Below are positions 25,233 through 34,410 of a stretch of 64,000 nt of DNA, piece after piece (the first letter of the stretch is position 1; every line of letters begins with the position of its first letter). This DNA comes from CAJQQK01 sp963696075 (GTDB lineage: Bacteria; Pseudomonadota; Alphaproteobacteria; Rhizobiales; Hyphomicrobiaceae). The translations under genes were made by a program, and so were the position numbers. The stretch spans positions 310,001 to 374,000 of the forward strand of contig CAVOJD010000015.1 of NCBI GenBank assembly GCA_963696075.1, in the 5' to 3' direction. The notes below the pieces were generated by a model that was not told the origin of the DNA, ran no database searches, and saw nothing but the letters and a program-made list of their open reading frames with translations.

Positions 25233-26825
25233 TCATTCAAACCTCAGTTCATTGACGCGGACGACGTTGGGAAGGGCTTTGACCTTGTCGATGACGGCGG
25301 GGGAGAGTTCGCCGTCGATCGAGACGAGGCAGATGGCATCGCCGCCCGGCTTCTCGCGGCCAAGGCTCAAGGTTGCGATGTTGACGCCGGTCTCGCCCAG
25401 GACCTGGCCGAGGGAGCCGATGAAGCCCGGCTTGTCGTTGTTGGTGATGTAGAGCATGTGGGGCGTCAGTTCGGCTTCCATGTTGATGCCCTTGACCTGA
25501 ATGACGCGCGGCTGGCCGGTCGAGAAGACGGTGCCGGCAACAGAGCGTTCCTGGCGCTCGGTGACGACGGTGAGGCGCATGTAGGTCTGGTAGGCGCCTT
25601 CCTCGCCGCGGCGGACTTCCTCGACCTTGATGCCGCGTTCGCGGGCGAGCGCCGGGGCGGAGACCATGTTGACGGATTCGGAGAGCATCGGGCGCAAAAG
25701 CCCGGACAGGGCGACCGAGGACAGTGCCTTGACGTTCATCTCAGCCATTTCGCCGGCGTATTCGAGGCGGATCGTCGTGAGGCCGCTTTCGGTCAGTTGA
25801 CCGGCGAAGGAGCCCAGTTGCTCGGCAAGCTTCAGGTAGGGCCTGAGGCGGGGGGCTTCCTCGGCCGAGATCGAGGGGAAGTTGATGGCGTTGGTGATGG
25901 CGCCGGTCAAAAGATAGTCCGACATCTGCTCGGCGACCTGCAGGGCGACGTTCTCCTGGGCCTCGGTGGTGGCAGCCCCGAGGTGGGGGGTGCAGATGAC
26001 GTTATCGAGGCCGAAGAGGACGTTTTCGGTCGCGGGCTCATTGACGAAGACATCGAAGGCGGCGCCGGCGACATGGCCCGACTGGATGGCGGCTGCCAGC
26101 GCTGCTTCATCGACGAGGCCGCCGCGGGCGCAGTTGATGATGCGCACGCCCTTGCGGGCCTTGGCGAGGGCTGCGGCATCGAGGATGTTGCGGGTCTTGT
26201 CGGTCAGGGGCGTGTGGAGGGAAATGAAGTCGGCGCGCTTCAGGAGGTCGTCGAGTTCGACCTTTTCGACGCCGATTGCGATGGCGCGCTCCGGCGAGAG
26301 GAAGGGGTCGAAGGCGATGACTTTCATTTTCAAGCCGAGGCCGCGATCGGCGACGATGCCGCCGATGTTGCCGCAGCCGATGACGCCAAGGGTTTTGCCG
26401 TAAAGCTCGACGCCCATGAATTTCGACTTCTCCCATTTGCCGGCCTGGGTGGAGGCGTTGGCGGCGGGGATCTGGCGGGCAAGCGCCAGCATCATCGAGA
26501 TGGCGTGTTCGGCGGTGGTGATGGAGTTGCCGTAGGGCGTGTTCATGACGATGACGCCGCGGGCGCTTGCCGCCTTGCTGTCAACGTTGTCGACGCCGAT
26601 GCCGGCGCGGCCGATGACGCGGAGGTTCCTGGCTGCCTCGAGCACTTTCTCGGTGACTTTGGTGGCGGAGCGGATGGCAAGGCCGTCGAAGTCGGGGATC
26701 ATCTCGAGGAGGCGATCCTTGTCCTTGCCAAGGTCGGGTTCGAAGGTGACGTCGAGGCCGCGGTCGCGGAAGATCTGGACGGCGGTTTCAGAGAGTTTGT
26801 CGGAGATGAGGACACGGGGGGCCAT
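25233..26825 (-). CDS. serA: D-3-phosphoglycerate dehydrogenase SerA
   Basis: SerA (530 aa) oxidises 3-phosphoglycerate to 3-phosphohydroxypyruvate, the first step of serine synthesis. ATG 26825 follows AAAGGAG. The D-isomer dehydrogenase fold shows the NAD loop GKTLGVIGCGNIGGIVADR, then INCARGGLVDEAAL and the catalytic PHLGAATTEAQ. An intervening ASB domain and a C-terminal ACT domain (about 455-530) make this the long, type-1 form. It is downstream of serC with a palindromic repeat between them. Confidence 0.97.
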   Translation of the reverse strand: MAPRVLISDKLSETAVQIFRDRGLDVTFEPDLGKDKDRLLEMIPDFDGLAIRSATKVTEKVLEAARNLRVIGRAGIGVDNVDSKAASARGVIVMNTPYGNSITTAEHAISMMLALARQIPAANASTQAGKWEKSKFMGVELYGKTLGVIGCGNIGGIVADRGLGLKMKVIAFDPFLSPERAIAIGVEKVELDDLLKRADFISLHTPLTDKTRNILDAAALAKARKGVRIINCARGGLVDEAALAAAIQSGHVAGAAFDVFVNEPATENVLFGLDNVICTPHLGAATTEAQENVALQVAEQMSDYLLTGAITNAINFPSISAEEAPRLRPYLKLAEQLGSFAGQLTESGLTTIRLEYAGEMAEMNVKALSSVALSGLLRPMLSESVNMVSAPALARERGIKVEEVRRGEEGAYQTYMRLTVVTERQERSVAGTVFSTGQPRVIQVKGINMEAELTPHMLYITNNDKPGFIGSLGQVLGETGVNIATLSLGREKPGGDAICLVSIDGELSPAVIDKVKALPNVVRVNELRFE

Positions 26826-26908
26826 GGGGGGCTCCTTTGGTGGGTAACTTGTGATGTCGGTGATGCAACGGAAGTCTTGGTGCTTCGGTGTCAACGGGGC
26901 CCCTCGCT

Positions 26909-27060
26909 TGTCATCCTCGGGCTTGTCCCGAGGACCCATCGCGCATCGAAGTCGCAGCGCGCATGGTTTGGACTGAAGGCGATCCGTTGAGCCGTTCTGT
27001 AGACCCGAGCGTTTCGCGCAAGTGGATGAATGGGCCCTCGGGACAAGCCCGAGGGTGACA
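26909..27060. repeat. Inverted repeat between serC and serA
   Basis: Arms of 31 bases at 26909-26939 and 27030-27060 are complementary at 29 positions. Each arm also folds on itself (TCGGG...CCCGA). The ends TGTCATCCTCGGG / CCCGAGGGTGACA match the style of dispersed palindromes in Hyphomicrobiales. Lying inside the serC-serA interval, it may set the ratio of the two products by partial termination or RNA processing. Confidence 0.85.
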
Positions 27061-27083
27061 CTTGAAAGTCAGGGACTTGCCGC

Positions 27084-28262
27084 TCAGGCTGCGCTTTTGA
27101 GCGTTGCCTTCTCGGTGGCGAAGGCCCAGTCGAGCCACTCGGTGAGGATCGCCAGGTCGCCGGCTTCGAGCGTTGCGCCGGTCCAGATCCTCAGACCTGG
27201 AGGGGCATCGCGGTAGGCGCCGATGTCGTAGGCGACGTCTTCCTTCTCAAGGCGCTTTGCGAGCGACTTGGCGAAGGCTGCCTGATCATCGCCGGAAAGC
27301 TGGCACACGTCCGGGTCGACGACTTCGAGGCAGATCGAGGTGTTGGAGCGGGTTGCCGGGTCCTTGGCGAGATTGGCGATCCAGGGGGTGCGGTCGACCC
27401 AGTCGTGGATCACCTTGGCGTTGGTGTCGGCGCGGGCCATCAAGGCCTCGAGGCCGCCGAGCCCTTCGCCCCATGACAAGGTGTCGAGGTAATCTTCGAC
27501 GCAGAGCAGGGAGGGAGTGTTGATGGTTGCGCCCTCGAAGATTGCGCGTTGGACCTTGCCGCCTTTGGTGAGGCGGAAGATTTTCGGCAAAGGACGCGGC
27601 GGTTCATAGGTCTCGAGGCGCTCGACGGCGCGGGGGGACAGGATGAGCATGCCGTGGGCTGCTTCGCCGCCCATGACCTTCTGCCAGGAGAAGGTCAGAA
27701 CGTCGACCTTCGGCCAGTCGACAGGCTGGGCGAAGGCGGCCGATGTCGCATCGGCGAAGGTGAGGCCGGCGCGGTCGGTTGGGATCCAGTCGTAGTTCGG
27801 GATCCGGACGCCGGAGGTGGTGCCGTTCGCGGTGAAGAGGATGTCGCGGTTGAAGTCGACGGTTGCGAGGTCGGGCAGGTCGCCGTAGCCGGCTTCGATG
27901 ACGCGGACGTCGTCGAGCTTGAGTTGCTTCTGGGCATCCGTGACCCAGCCTTTGCCGAAGCTCTCCCAGGCGAGTGCGTCGACGCCGCGGGCGCCGAGCA
28001 TCGACCACATGGCGAGTTCAAAGGCACCGGTGTCGGAGGCGGGCACGATGCCGCAAAGGTAATCGTCGGGGACGCCGAGGATCGCGCGCGTTTTATCGAT
28101 CGCCAGCTTGAGGCGTGCCTTGCCTTCGCTCGCGCGGTGCGAGCGGCCAAGGAAGGCGTTTTCGAGAACTTGAGGGGTCCAGCCGGGCCGCTTAGGGCAG
28201 GGGCCGGACGAAAACGACGTGCGCGCGGGCCTGCGGGCCGGGCGTTCAGTGGGGCTAGCCAT
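27084..28262 (-). CDS. serC: Phosphoserine aminotransferase SerC (alphaproteobacterial/archaeal type)
   Basis: SerC (392 aa) transaminates 3-phosphohydroxypyruvate to phosphoserine with PLP. The opening SSGPCPKRPGWTPQVLENAFLGRSHRA is typical of the branch shared by alphaproteobacteria and Methanosarcina (the TIGR01365 type). The PLP lysine is in TFSWQKVMGGEAAHGM. ATG 28262 has GGAAGG nine bases before it. An ATG at 28271 is less likely. serC is the first gene of a minus-strand block, with a divergent promoter region shared with the DUF3237 gene. Confidence 0.95.
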   Translation of the reverse strand: MASPTERPARRPARTSFSSGPCPKRPGWTPQVLENAFLGRSHRASEGKARLKLAIDKTRAILGVPDDYLCGIVPASDTGAFELAMWSMLGARGVDALAWESFGKGWVTDAQKQLKLDDVRVIEAGYGDLPDLATVDFNRDILFTANGTTSGVRIPNYDWIPTDRAGLTFADATSAAFAQPVDWPKVDVLTFSWQKVMGGEAAHGMLILSPRAVERLETYEPPRPLPKIFRLTKGGKVQRAIFEGATINTPSLLCVEDYLDTLSWGEGLGGLEALMARADTNAKVIHDWVDRTPWIANLAKDPATRSNTSICLEVVDPDVCQLSGDDQAAFAKSLAKRLEKEDVAYDIGAYRDAPPGLRIWTGATLEAGDLAILTEWLDWAFATEKATLKSAA

Positions 28263-28486
28263 GTCATCCATCCTTCCAGATAGCCGCCTCTCGTTGGGGA
28301 GAGGTGTCCCACGGTCGGCAATACAGACTAGCCGGAGAGTCGGCAAGTGTGACGAATTGGCTTTGCCGGGATCTGCAGCAGGGCGCCGGGCTGCCTGTGT
28401 CTTGGCGGCGGCCGGCGTGGAGGGGTGGAGCACTGCGCGCGGCGTCGGTTAAGGTTGGCGGCAACATGCACGGGAGGAAGCCGCAC

Positions 28487-28946
28487 ATGATGGAACTCAA
28501 GTCGCAATTTCTGTTCAGCCTCACCGCCTCGGTGACACGGTTGCTCGATGTCGGGGATGTGCCGGCGGGGCGCCGTCACGTTGATCTTCTGGGCGCGGGC
28601 CGCTTCGAGGGGCCGCGGCTCAGCGGCATCCTCCATGCAGGCGGCCTCGATATGAAGACGATCAGGTCGGATGAGGCCGTCATCCCGAACGTTCGTCTGG
28701 TGCTCGAGACTGACGACAAGGCATTGATCTTCATGCACTACACGGGCATCCGGTGCGGCCCGCCGGAGGTCATGGCTCGTATTGCAGCCGGTGAAGCAGT
28801 CGAGTTCGTCTGAATACTATCATCGCAACACGCCTTACTTTGAGACGTCGTCGGAAAAGTATGTGTGGCTCAATCGTATTTGTGCGGTGGGGATCGGCTG
28901 GCGGCGTGGGGACAAAGCCGGTTACGATGTATTCGAGATCTTGTAA
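28487..28946 (+). pseudogene. DUF3237-family gene with a +1 frameshift
   Basis: ATG 28487 follows GGAGGAAG. The frame encodes MMELKSQFLFSLTASVTRLLDVGDVPAGRRHVDLLGAGRFEGPRLSG..., a DUF3237 beta-barrel, up to GEAVEF, then stops at 28811-28813. Reading in the next frame from about 28803 restores the family ending: SSEYYHRNTPYFETSSEKYVWLNRICAVGIGWRRGDKAGYDVFEIL, stopping at 28946. Removing one T of GAGTTCG (28802-28808) would give ...EAVESSEYYHR.... This is either a recent inactivation or a sequencing error. The DUF3237 function is unknown. Confidence 0.82.
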
Positions 28947-29049
28947 TCGGCGGGGCGACGAGGCTCACATCGGATGATGAGGTGCCGCCCTTCCGAACCT
29001 CGCCAAGCGCAGTAATATGGGCCGGAAGTCCCGGACAAGGAGCACACAC

Positions 29050-30048
29050 GTGGATCTGACCAACTATCCCCGCCGCCGGCTTGGACACTGGCCGACGCCG
29101 CTTGAAGCGTTGCCGCGCCTGAGTGAGGCACTCGGCGGCCCTGAGATATGGATCAAGCGGGACGACTGCACGGGGCTTGCGACCGGTGGCAACAAGACGC
29201 GGAAGCTTGAGTTTCTGGTCGGTGATGCGCTTGAAAAGGGGGCCGATATCCTGCTGACGCAAGGCGCGACGCAGTCGAACCATGCCCGCCAGACGGCGGC
29301 AGCGGCGGCGCGGTTCGGCCTCAAGTGCCACCTGCTTCTGGAAAACCGGACGGGGTCGAATGATCCGCAATACCTGACCAACGGCAACGTGCTGCTCGAT
29401 GAACTGCACGGGGCGACGCATGAAGCGCGGCCCGGGGGCAGCGACATGGTGGCGGAAATGGAAGGCGTGGCGGAGCGGCTGCGTGCCGAGGGGGCGCGGC
29501 CCTACGTTATTCCGGGCGGCGGGTCCAATCCGACGGGTGCGCTTGGCTACGTCAACTGCGCCTTCGAGCTGATGCACCAGATCAACGAACGTGGCCTTCA
29601 CATCGACCATCTCGTTCACGCGACGGGGAGTGCTGGCACGCAGGCCGGCCTGGTGACCGGGCTCAAGCTGATCAATGCGGGCTTGCCGGTTCTTGGCATC
29701 GGCGTTCGGGTCGCGCGTGATGCGCAGGAGGCGAACGTGCTGCGCCTGTGCGAGGCGACGAGTGAGCATCTCGGCCATCCCGGGCTCGTTGCGGCGGGGG
29801 ATGTGGCGGCGAATTGCGACTATGTCGGTGAGGGCTACGGCATTCCGGCCGCCTCGACGATCGAGGCGATCCGGATGCTCGCGGAACTCGAAGGGATCCT
29901 GCTTGACCCGGTCTACTCCGGCAAGGGGATGGCCGGCCTGATCGATCTTGTCCGGAAAGGACATTTCGAAAAGGGCCAGCGCATCGTCTTCCTGCACACC
30001 GGCGGCGCGGCGGCGCTGTTTGCCTACGGCAGCGCCTTTGCGGACTGA
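29050..30048 (+). CDS. dcyD: D-cysteine desulfhydrase / ACC-deaminase-like PLP enzyme
   Basis: This 332-aa PLP enzyme of the tryptophan synthase beta superfamily breaks D-cysteine to pyruvate, sulfide and ammonia, or closely related substrates. GTG 29050 is chosen because AAGGAG lies 6 bases upstream. The PLP lysine is Lys49 in ATGGNKTRK. QSNHARQTAAAAARFG and the glycine loop TGSAGTQAGLVTG are family signatures. ACC deaminase is similar, so the substrate is likely but not certain. An MFS carrier follows by about 100 bases. Confidence 0.87.
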   Translation: MDLTNYPRRRLGHWPTPLEALPRLSEALGGPEIWIKRDDCTGLATGGNKTRKLEFLVGDALEKGADILLTQGATQSNHARQTAAAAARFGLKCHLLLENRTGSNDPQYLTNGNVLLDELHGATHEARPGGSDMVAEMEGVAERLRAEGARPYVIPGGGSNPTGALGYVNCAFELMHQINERGLHIDHLVHATGSAGTQAGLVTGLKLINAGLPVLGIGVRVARDAQEANVLRLCEATSEHLGHPGLVAAGDVAANCDYVGEGYGIPAASTIEAIRMLAELEGILLDPVYSGKGMAGLIDLVRKGHFEKGQRIVFLHTGGAAALFAYGSAFAD

Positions 30049-30154
30049 GCTGCCGGGCGCGTCTTAATCCGGGCGTGGATCGCACGGCCAGATCGGTGGG
30101 CGTTAAGGTCCCGGCGTCAGCCGCGAGAGCGCGGGAGCTTGGAAAAGAGACGCG

Positions 30155-31414
30155 ATGGACGAGACGGGGAGTGGCGCGCGCGCGCGGCGGGTGGATGGCT
30201 GGTGGCTGGTCGCGGTGCTCTGCGCGGCGCAGGTGCTCGTCCAGATCGGTGCGTTCTTCTGGCCCGCGCTTTTGCCCCAGCTCGCGCCGGCGTGGTCGCT
30301 GTCGAACAGTGCGGCCGGCTGGGTGACGGCAGCGTTCTATGGCGCCTACATGGTCTCGGTGCCGGTGCTCGTCACGTTGACGGACCGGGTCGATCCGAAA
30401 CGGATCTATCTCATCGGCGTCGGGTTGACGGTGGCGGGGCATCTGGCGTTTGCGCTTGCCGCGGATGGGTTCTGGTCGGCGATGGTGTGCCGGGCGCTGA
30501 CGGGCGTCGGGTGGGCTGGCACCTACATGACCGGGCTCAAGCTGCTGGCTGACCGGGTGGATGCGCGGATGATGTCGCGCGCGACGGCGGGACATGCGGC
30601 GAGCATCGGGATTTCAGGGGCGCTGTCATTTGCGACGGGTGATCTTCTCGCGGATCTCTATGGGTGGCGGTCGGCGTTCCTGGTTGCCTCGGTCAGCGCG
30701 CTGGCGGCCTTCGTGATGATTGGCGCCGTGGTGCCCCGGCGCGAGGCGGTGGCGAAGGCGCCGACCGACGGGGGGCGGCTTTATGATTTCCGGCCGGTGC
30801 TCCGGAACCGCTCGGCCATGGCGTATGCGACGGCGTATGCGATCCATACGCTTGAGATGAGCGCGCTCAGGGGGTGGGGCGTTGCCTTTCTGGCTTATGT
30901 CGCGGTTCGCACCGGCGCGGAAGACACGGCCATTTCGCCGGCAGTTCTTGCAACGATGCTCGGGCTGCTGGGGACGGTTGCAAGCATTCTCGGAAACGAG
31001 GCAGCCATCCGGTTCGGGCGGCGCGCGCTGGTTCAGACCGCGATGGCGGGGTCGATCCTGCTCGGGGGGACGATCGGTTTCATTGGGACGGGGTCTTACT
31101 GGCTCGCGGCGGTTCTGATCCTGATTTATGGCGCCGTGATCTGGCTCGATTCATCGTCGCTGACAGCGGGTACGGCGGGGACGGCGGAGCCATCGCGGCG
31201 CGGCCAGACACTGGCGGTGCATTCGACGCTTGGCTATGCGGGGGGCTTTGTCGGGCCGCTGCTTATCGGGTTCATACTCGACCTCAGCGGCGGGGCGTCG
31301 CCGATGGCGTGGGGACTGGCGTTCGCGAGTGTGTCAGCGCTTATGCTGGTGGCGCTGATCGCGTTCTGGTGGATCCGGCCGCGCGAGCTTGCGGGGGATC
31401 GCGGCGAGGGGTGA
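30155..31414 (+). CDS. MFS transporter
   Basis: This 419-aa protein shows about twelve hydrophobic segments in two halves, with the MFS loop motif after TM2 in LTDRVDPKRIYLIG. The central cytoplasmic loop (about residues 190-215) is short and basic. The substrate cannot be read. It follows the D-cysteine desulfhydrase gene by 106 bases and may belong with it, but there is no overlap to prove this. Confidence 0.85.
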   Translation: MDETGSGARARRVDGWWLVAVLCAAQVLVQIGAFFWPALLPQLAPAWSLSNSAAGWVTAAFYGAYMVSVPVLVTLTDRVDPKRIYLIGVGLTVAGHLAFALAADGFWSAMVCRALTGVGWAGTYMTGLKLLADRVDARMMSRATAGHAASIGISGALSFATGDLLADLYGWRSAFLVASVSALAAFVMIGAVVPRREAVAKAPTDGGRLYDFRPVLRNRSAMAYATAYAIHTLEMSALRGWGVAFLAYVAVRTGAEDTAISPAVLATMLGLLGTVASILGNEAAIRFGRRALVQTAMAGSILLGGTIGFIGTGSYWLAAVLILIYGAVIWLDSSSLTAGTAGTAEPSRRGQTLAVHSTLGYAGGFVGPLLIGFILDLSGGASPMAWGLAFASVSALMLVALIAFWWIRPRELAGDRGEG

Positions 31415-31484
31415 GGGGTTGCGCGGGCGCATCTTGCTGCGTTTCGGCTGGGCTCGATGCGGGTGTGACCGTGGGGCAGCTCTT

Positions 31485-32288
31485 TCAGTGCAGCGACACA
31501 ATGGGCTTTAGTTCGTTGGAACTCATTCTGCGCGGATCGATCTCGCGGATGAGCTTTTTCTTCATGGCCGCTGCAAAATCTTCGTAGCGCTTGATCGGCA
31601 GGACGAAGGCGCCAGGGCCGCCGATCACGGCGTCACGGTAGTGTTGGCGCAGGTTCGGTTCCTCGTTCTCGATTGCAAGACCGTTGACCGTGATGCCGGC
31701 GGCGACGGCCTCGTCGCGCATCGTTTGCGGCGAGGCGACGACGTTCTCGGGGCCGTCGCCGGAGATGTCGATGACCTTGCGGACGGCGGTGAACGGCGCC
31801 TTCGCGAGGAGTTCTGTGGCGAAGGAGAGGACGCCGGAGATATTGGTGGTGTCGCCGCTGAATTCACGGGGCATGAACTTGATCACCCGGGAGAAGGCGT
31901 CGGCGGAGGCCTGGTCGCTGAGGACGGTCCAGTTGACGGCGAGGCGGCGCGTGCGCTTGCCGGACCATTGCACGATGGCGATGGCGATGCGGCCGTTGTG
32001 GCCGGCGCGGATCGCCTCGATGACGCCGGCGTCATGGATGGCGTGGGAGAGGCCTTTGCGCTGGAGTTCGTATTCCCACCAATCGACACTGTTCGAGACG
32101 TCGACGGCGAGCACGAGGGCGACGTCGACTGCTGCCGGGCGGGTCAATTGGGTGTTGCCCATCGTGACGAGAAGACAGAGGCAGCAGAGCGTGAGGCGGG
32201 GGAGGGCTGCGAGTGTGCGGGCGTGGCGGCGAGCCACGCTCAGCGGCTGCGTCGTCAGCCATTGGATCATGCGGGACGGCCTGATCAT
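31485..32288 (-). CDS. DUF1194 protein with a von Willebrand A-like domain
   Basis: This 267-aa protein has a hydrophobic N-terminus (about 25-45: LAALPRLTLCCLCLLVTMG) that serves as signal or anchor. Next comes VDVALVLAVDVSNSVD, a MIDAS-type DxSxS metal site, with the supporting VVASPQTMRDEAVAAGITVNGLAIENEE. This is the DUF1194 family, common and uncharacterised in alphaproteobacteria. ATG 32288 is the first start. An ATG at 32270 is possible. Confidence 0.85.
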   Translation of the reverse strand: MIRPSRMIQWLTTQPLSVARRHARTLAALPRLTLCCLCLLVTMGNTQLTRPAAVDVALVLAVDVSNSVDWWEYELQRKGLSHAIHDAGVIEAIRAGHNGRIAIAIVQWSGKRTRRLAVNWTVLSDQASADAFSRVIKFMPREFSGDTTNISGVLSFATELLAKAPFTAVRKVIDISGDGPENVVASPQTMRDEAVAAGITVNGLAIENEEPNLRQHYRDAVIGGPGAFVLPIKRYEDFAAAMKKKLIREIDPRRMSSNELKPIVSLH

Positions 32289-32671
32289 GGCGCTATGGTC
32301 CCCCTCGCTAGCGCGGACGGCGCGGTGGATGCCGTGTTGCGCGTGTTGAGCTGCACCAGTTGACGAGCGCGGATCTGGCCCTGAAGCGTCTCGTGGAGGT
32401 CGATCCGCGACCTAACGCCACGAGGGCAGTATGACGGGGGGCGAGGCGGTGTGCCAGACATTTTCCATGCGCGGCGCGGGAGCGTTCCGTGGGCTGCGCC
32501 GGGGAGACGGCCGTGGTGGAATTGATCGCAAATTGAGCAGAAGGCCGTGGTCGGGGTGAGGGGACGTGCGCAAGGGGTTGAAAGTTGGGCAGGAGGACGG
32601 CGTGCCAGCGTGGTAGGATCGCGCGTGGCCGGGCCTCGAGGGGCGGTGAAAAACAATGGTGGGCACGCGAC
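32289..32671. other. Gap between the DUF1194 gene and sdaA
   Basis: These 383 bases separate divergent genes. No convincing coding frame or strong hairpin is seen. Promoters for both neighbours are expected here. The sdaA start at 32672 lacks a clear ribosome site. Confidence 0.35.
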
Positions 32672-34088
32672 ATGTTTCTGTCTCTGTTTGAGATTTTCAA
32701 GGTCGGCATCGGACCGTCGAGTTCGCACACGATGGGGCCGATGGTGGCGGCGGGGCGGTTTCTCGAGCTCTTGAAGAGCTGGCGTTGGTGCACCGGGCGC
32801 GGGCGTGCCGGTGAAGGTTGCGGCCTCGTTGCACGGTTCGCTTGCCTGGACGGGGAAGGGGCATCACAGCGACCGGGCGGTGCTGTTGGGCCTCGATGGG
32901 CAGCACCCCGCGGCGCTCGATCCGGCAGCGGTCGAGGGGATCGTGGAGCGGGTCACGCGCGAGAAATGTGTTCGCCCTGAGGGGCTCGATGCACTCGCAT
33001 TCGATCCGGAAACCGACCTTGTTTTCGACTTCGACGAGGTGCTCGAGGGGCATGCCAACGGACTTCGGTTTTCGGCCTTTGATGACGGCGGGCGGCTCAG
33101 AAACAGCGAGGTCTATTATTCGGTCGGCGGCGGGTTCGTGGTGACGGCAAGCGAACTTGCCGATGCCCAGGCGAAGGAGGCCGCGCCGATCGGGGAGGAT
33201 GCGGCGGCGCAGGTGCCGTTCGCGTTTCGGTCAGCGCAAGAGCTTTTGTCGATGGCTGAGGCGCGGGGGACGACGATTGCGGAACTCGTGATGACGAACG
33301 AGATGCAGGCGGCCGGCGGTGATCGTGAGGGGGTGGTTGCGGGCATCAAGGAATTGGTCGGGCATATGGATGATTGCATCGACCGCGGGCTGCAGGAGGG
33401 GGGCGTGTTGCCGGGGCGGCTCAAGGTGAAGCGGCGGGCGAAGGCGATCCATGAGCGGCTTCAGGCGGAGCGCGGCCTCAACATGGCGCAGCCGCATGCG
33501 ATCAACGATTGGCTGATCGTCTACGCGATGGCGGTCAATGAGGAGAATGCAGCGGGGGCGAAGGTGGTGACGTCTCCGACCAATGGGGCCGCCGGCGTTG
33601 TTCCCTCAGTGCTTCGGTATTACCGGGAGCATTGCATCGGTGCGACTGCGGCCGGTGTCTTGGATTTCATGCTGACGGCGGCTGCGATCGGCGGGATCAT
33701 CAAGCACAACGCGTCGATCTCGGGCGCGGAGGTCGGCTGTCAGGGCGAAGTCGGCTCGGCGGCGGCGATGGCGGCAGCGGGGCTGGCCGCCGCACTCGGC
33801 GGCACCAACGCGCAGATCGAGAACGCGGCGGAAATCGCGCTCGAGCATCACCTCGGGATGACGTGTGATCCGGTCGACGGGTTGGTGCAGGTGCCGTGCA
33901 TCGAGCGCAACGGGCTTGGTGCGATCAAGGCGGTGTCGGCGGCGTCACTGGCGCTGCGCGGCGATGGCAGTCATGTGGTGCCGCTCGATGCGTGCATTGA
34001 GACGTTGCGCCAGACGGGGCGCGACATGGATGAGAAATACAAGGAAACGAGCCGGGGCGGGCTGGCGGTGAATTTGCCGGAGTGTTGA
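32672..34088 (+). pseudogene. sdaA: L-serine dehydratase SdaA with a frameshift near codon 35
   Basis: This enzyme turns L-serine into pyruvate and ammonia with a [4Fe-4S] cluster. The start MFLSLFEIFKVGIGPSSSHTMGPMVAAGRFLELLK is read from 32672. The rest of the protein (VPVKVAASLHGSLAWTGKGHHSDRAVLLG...) lies in the next frame, open from about 32780 to 34088. One extra base around 32773-32782 (CTTGAAGAGCTGG) would explain it. The cluster cysteines (GCQGEVGS, TCDPVDGLVQVPC) and the rest are intact. It is either a broken gene or a sequence error. A truncated product from the internal GTG at 32805 would lack the SSSHT loop. Confidence 0.85.
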
Positions 34089-34092
34089 GGGT

Positions 34093-34410
34093 TTAGGTTG
34101 CCGTATCCATCAGATGGCGCAGCCAGCTTGGGATAACCGCTTCGGGCTGGGCGTAGAGCCAGTCCTGGAATTCCTGCTCGCTCGCGGCGGTTTCGAGTTG
34201 GGCGATGGTGCGGTCGATGGCGTGGATGTCGACGTCGGGCTCCTTGATGACGCCTTCGAGATAGTTCTCGGTCTCGGTGTCGCTGGTTCCTTCGCGGAGG
34301 CGGTCGATGCGGTGCCAGGCGTCGGCTATCGTGATGTCGCCCTGGCGGACGGCAAGTAGTGTCGCGGCGGCCTTGGTGCGGTAGTCGTCCCAGTCCATGG
34401 TCATGGTCAT
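34093..34410 (-). CDS. Small hypothetical protein coupled to trhO
   Basis: This 105-aa acidic, soluble protein (MTMTMDWDDYRTKAAATLLAVRQGDITIADAWHRIDRLREG...) starts at ATG 34410, overlapping the trhO stop in an ATGA, so the two are translationally coupled. It is mostly helical by eye and has no signal peptide or cysteine. No family is recognised. Downstream starts at 34404 and 34398 are also in frame. Confidence 0.65.
   Translation of the reverse strand: MTMTMDWDDYRTKAAATLLAVRQGDITIADAWHRIDRLREGTSDTETENYLEGVIKEPDVDIHAIDRTIAQLETAASEQEFQDWLYAQPEAVIPSWLRHLMDTAT

Noticed and set aside
25458..26990. A 510-codon plus-strand open frame opposite serA
   Set aside because: SerA on the minus strand is certain; the opposite frame is Gly/Asp/Val-rich noise.
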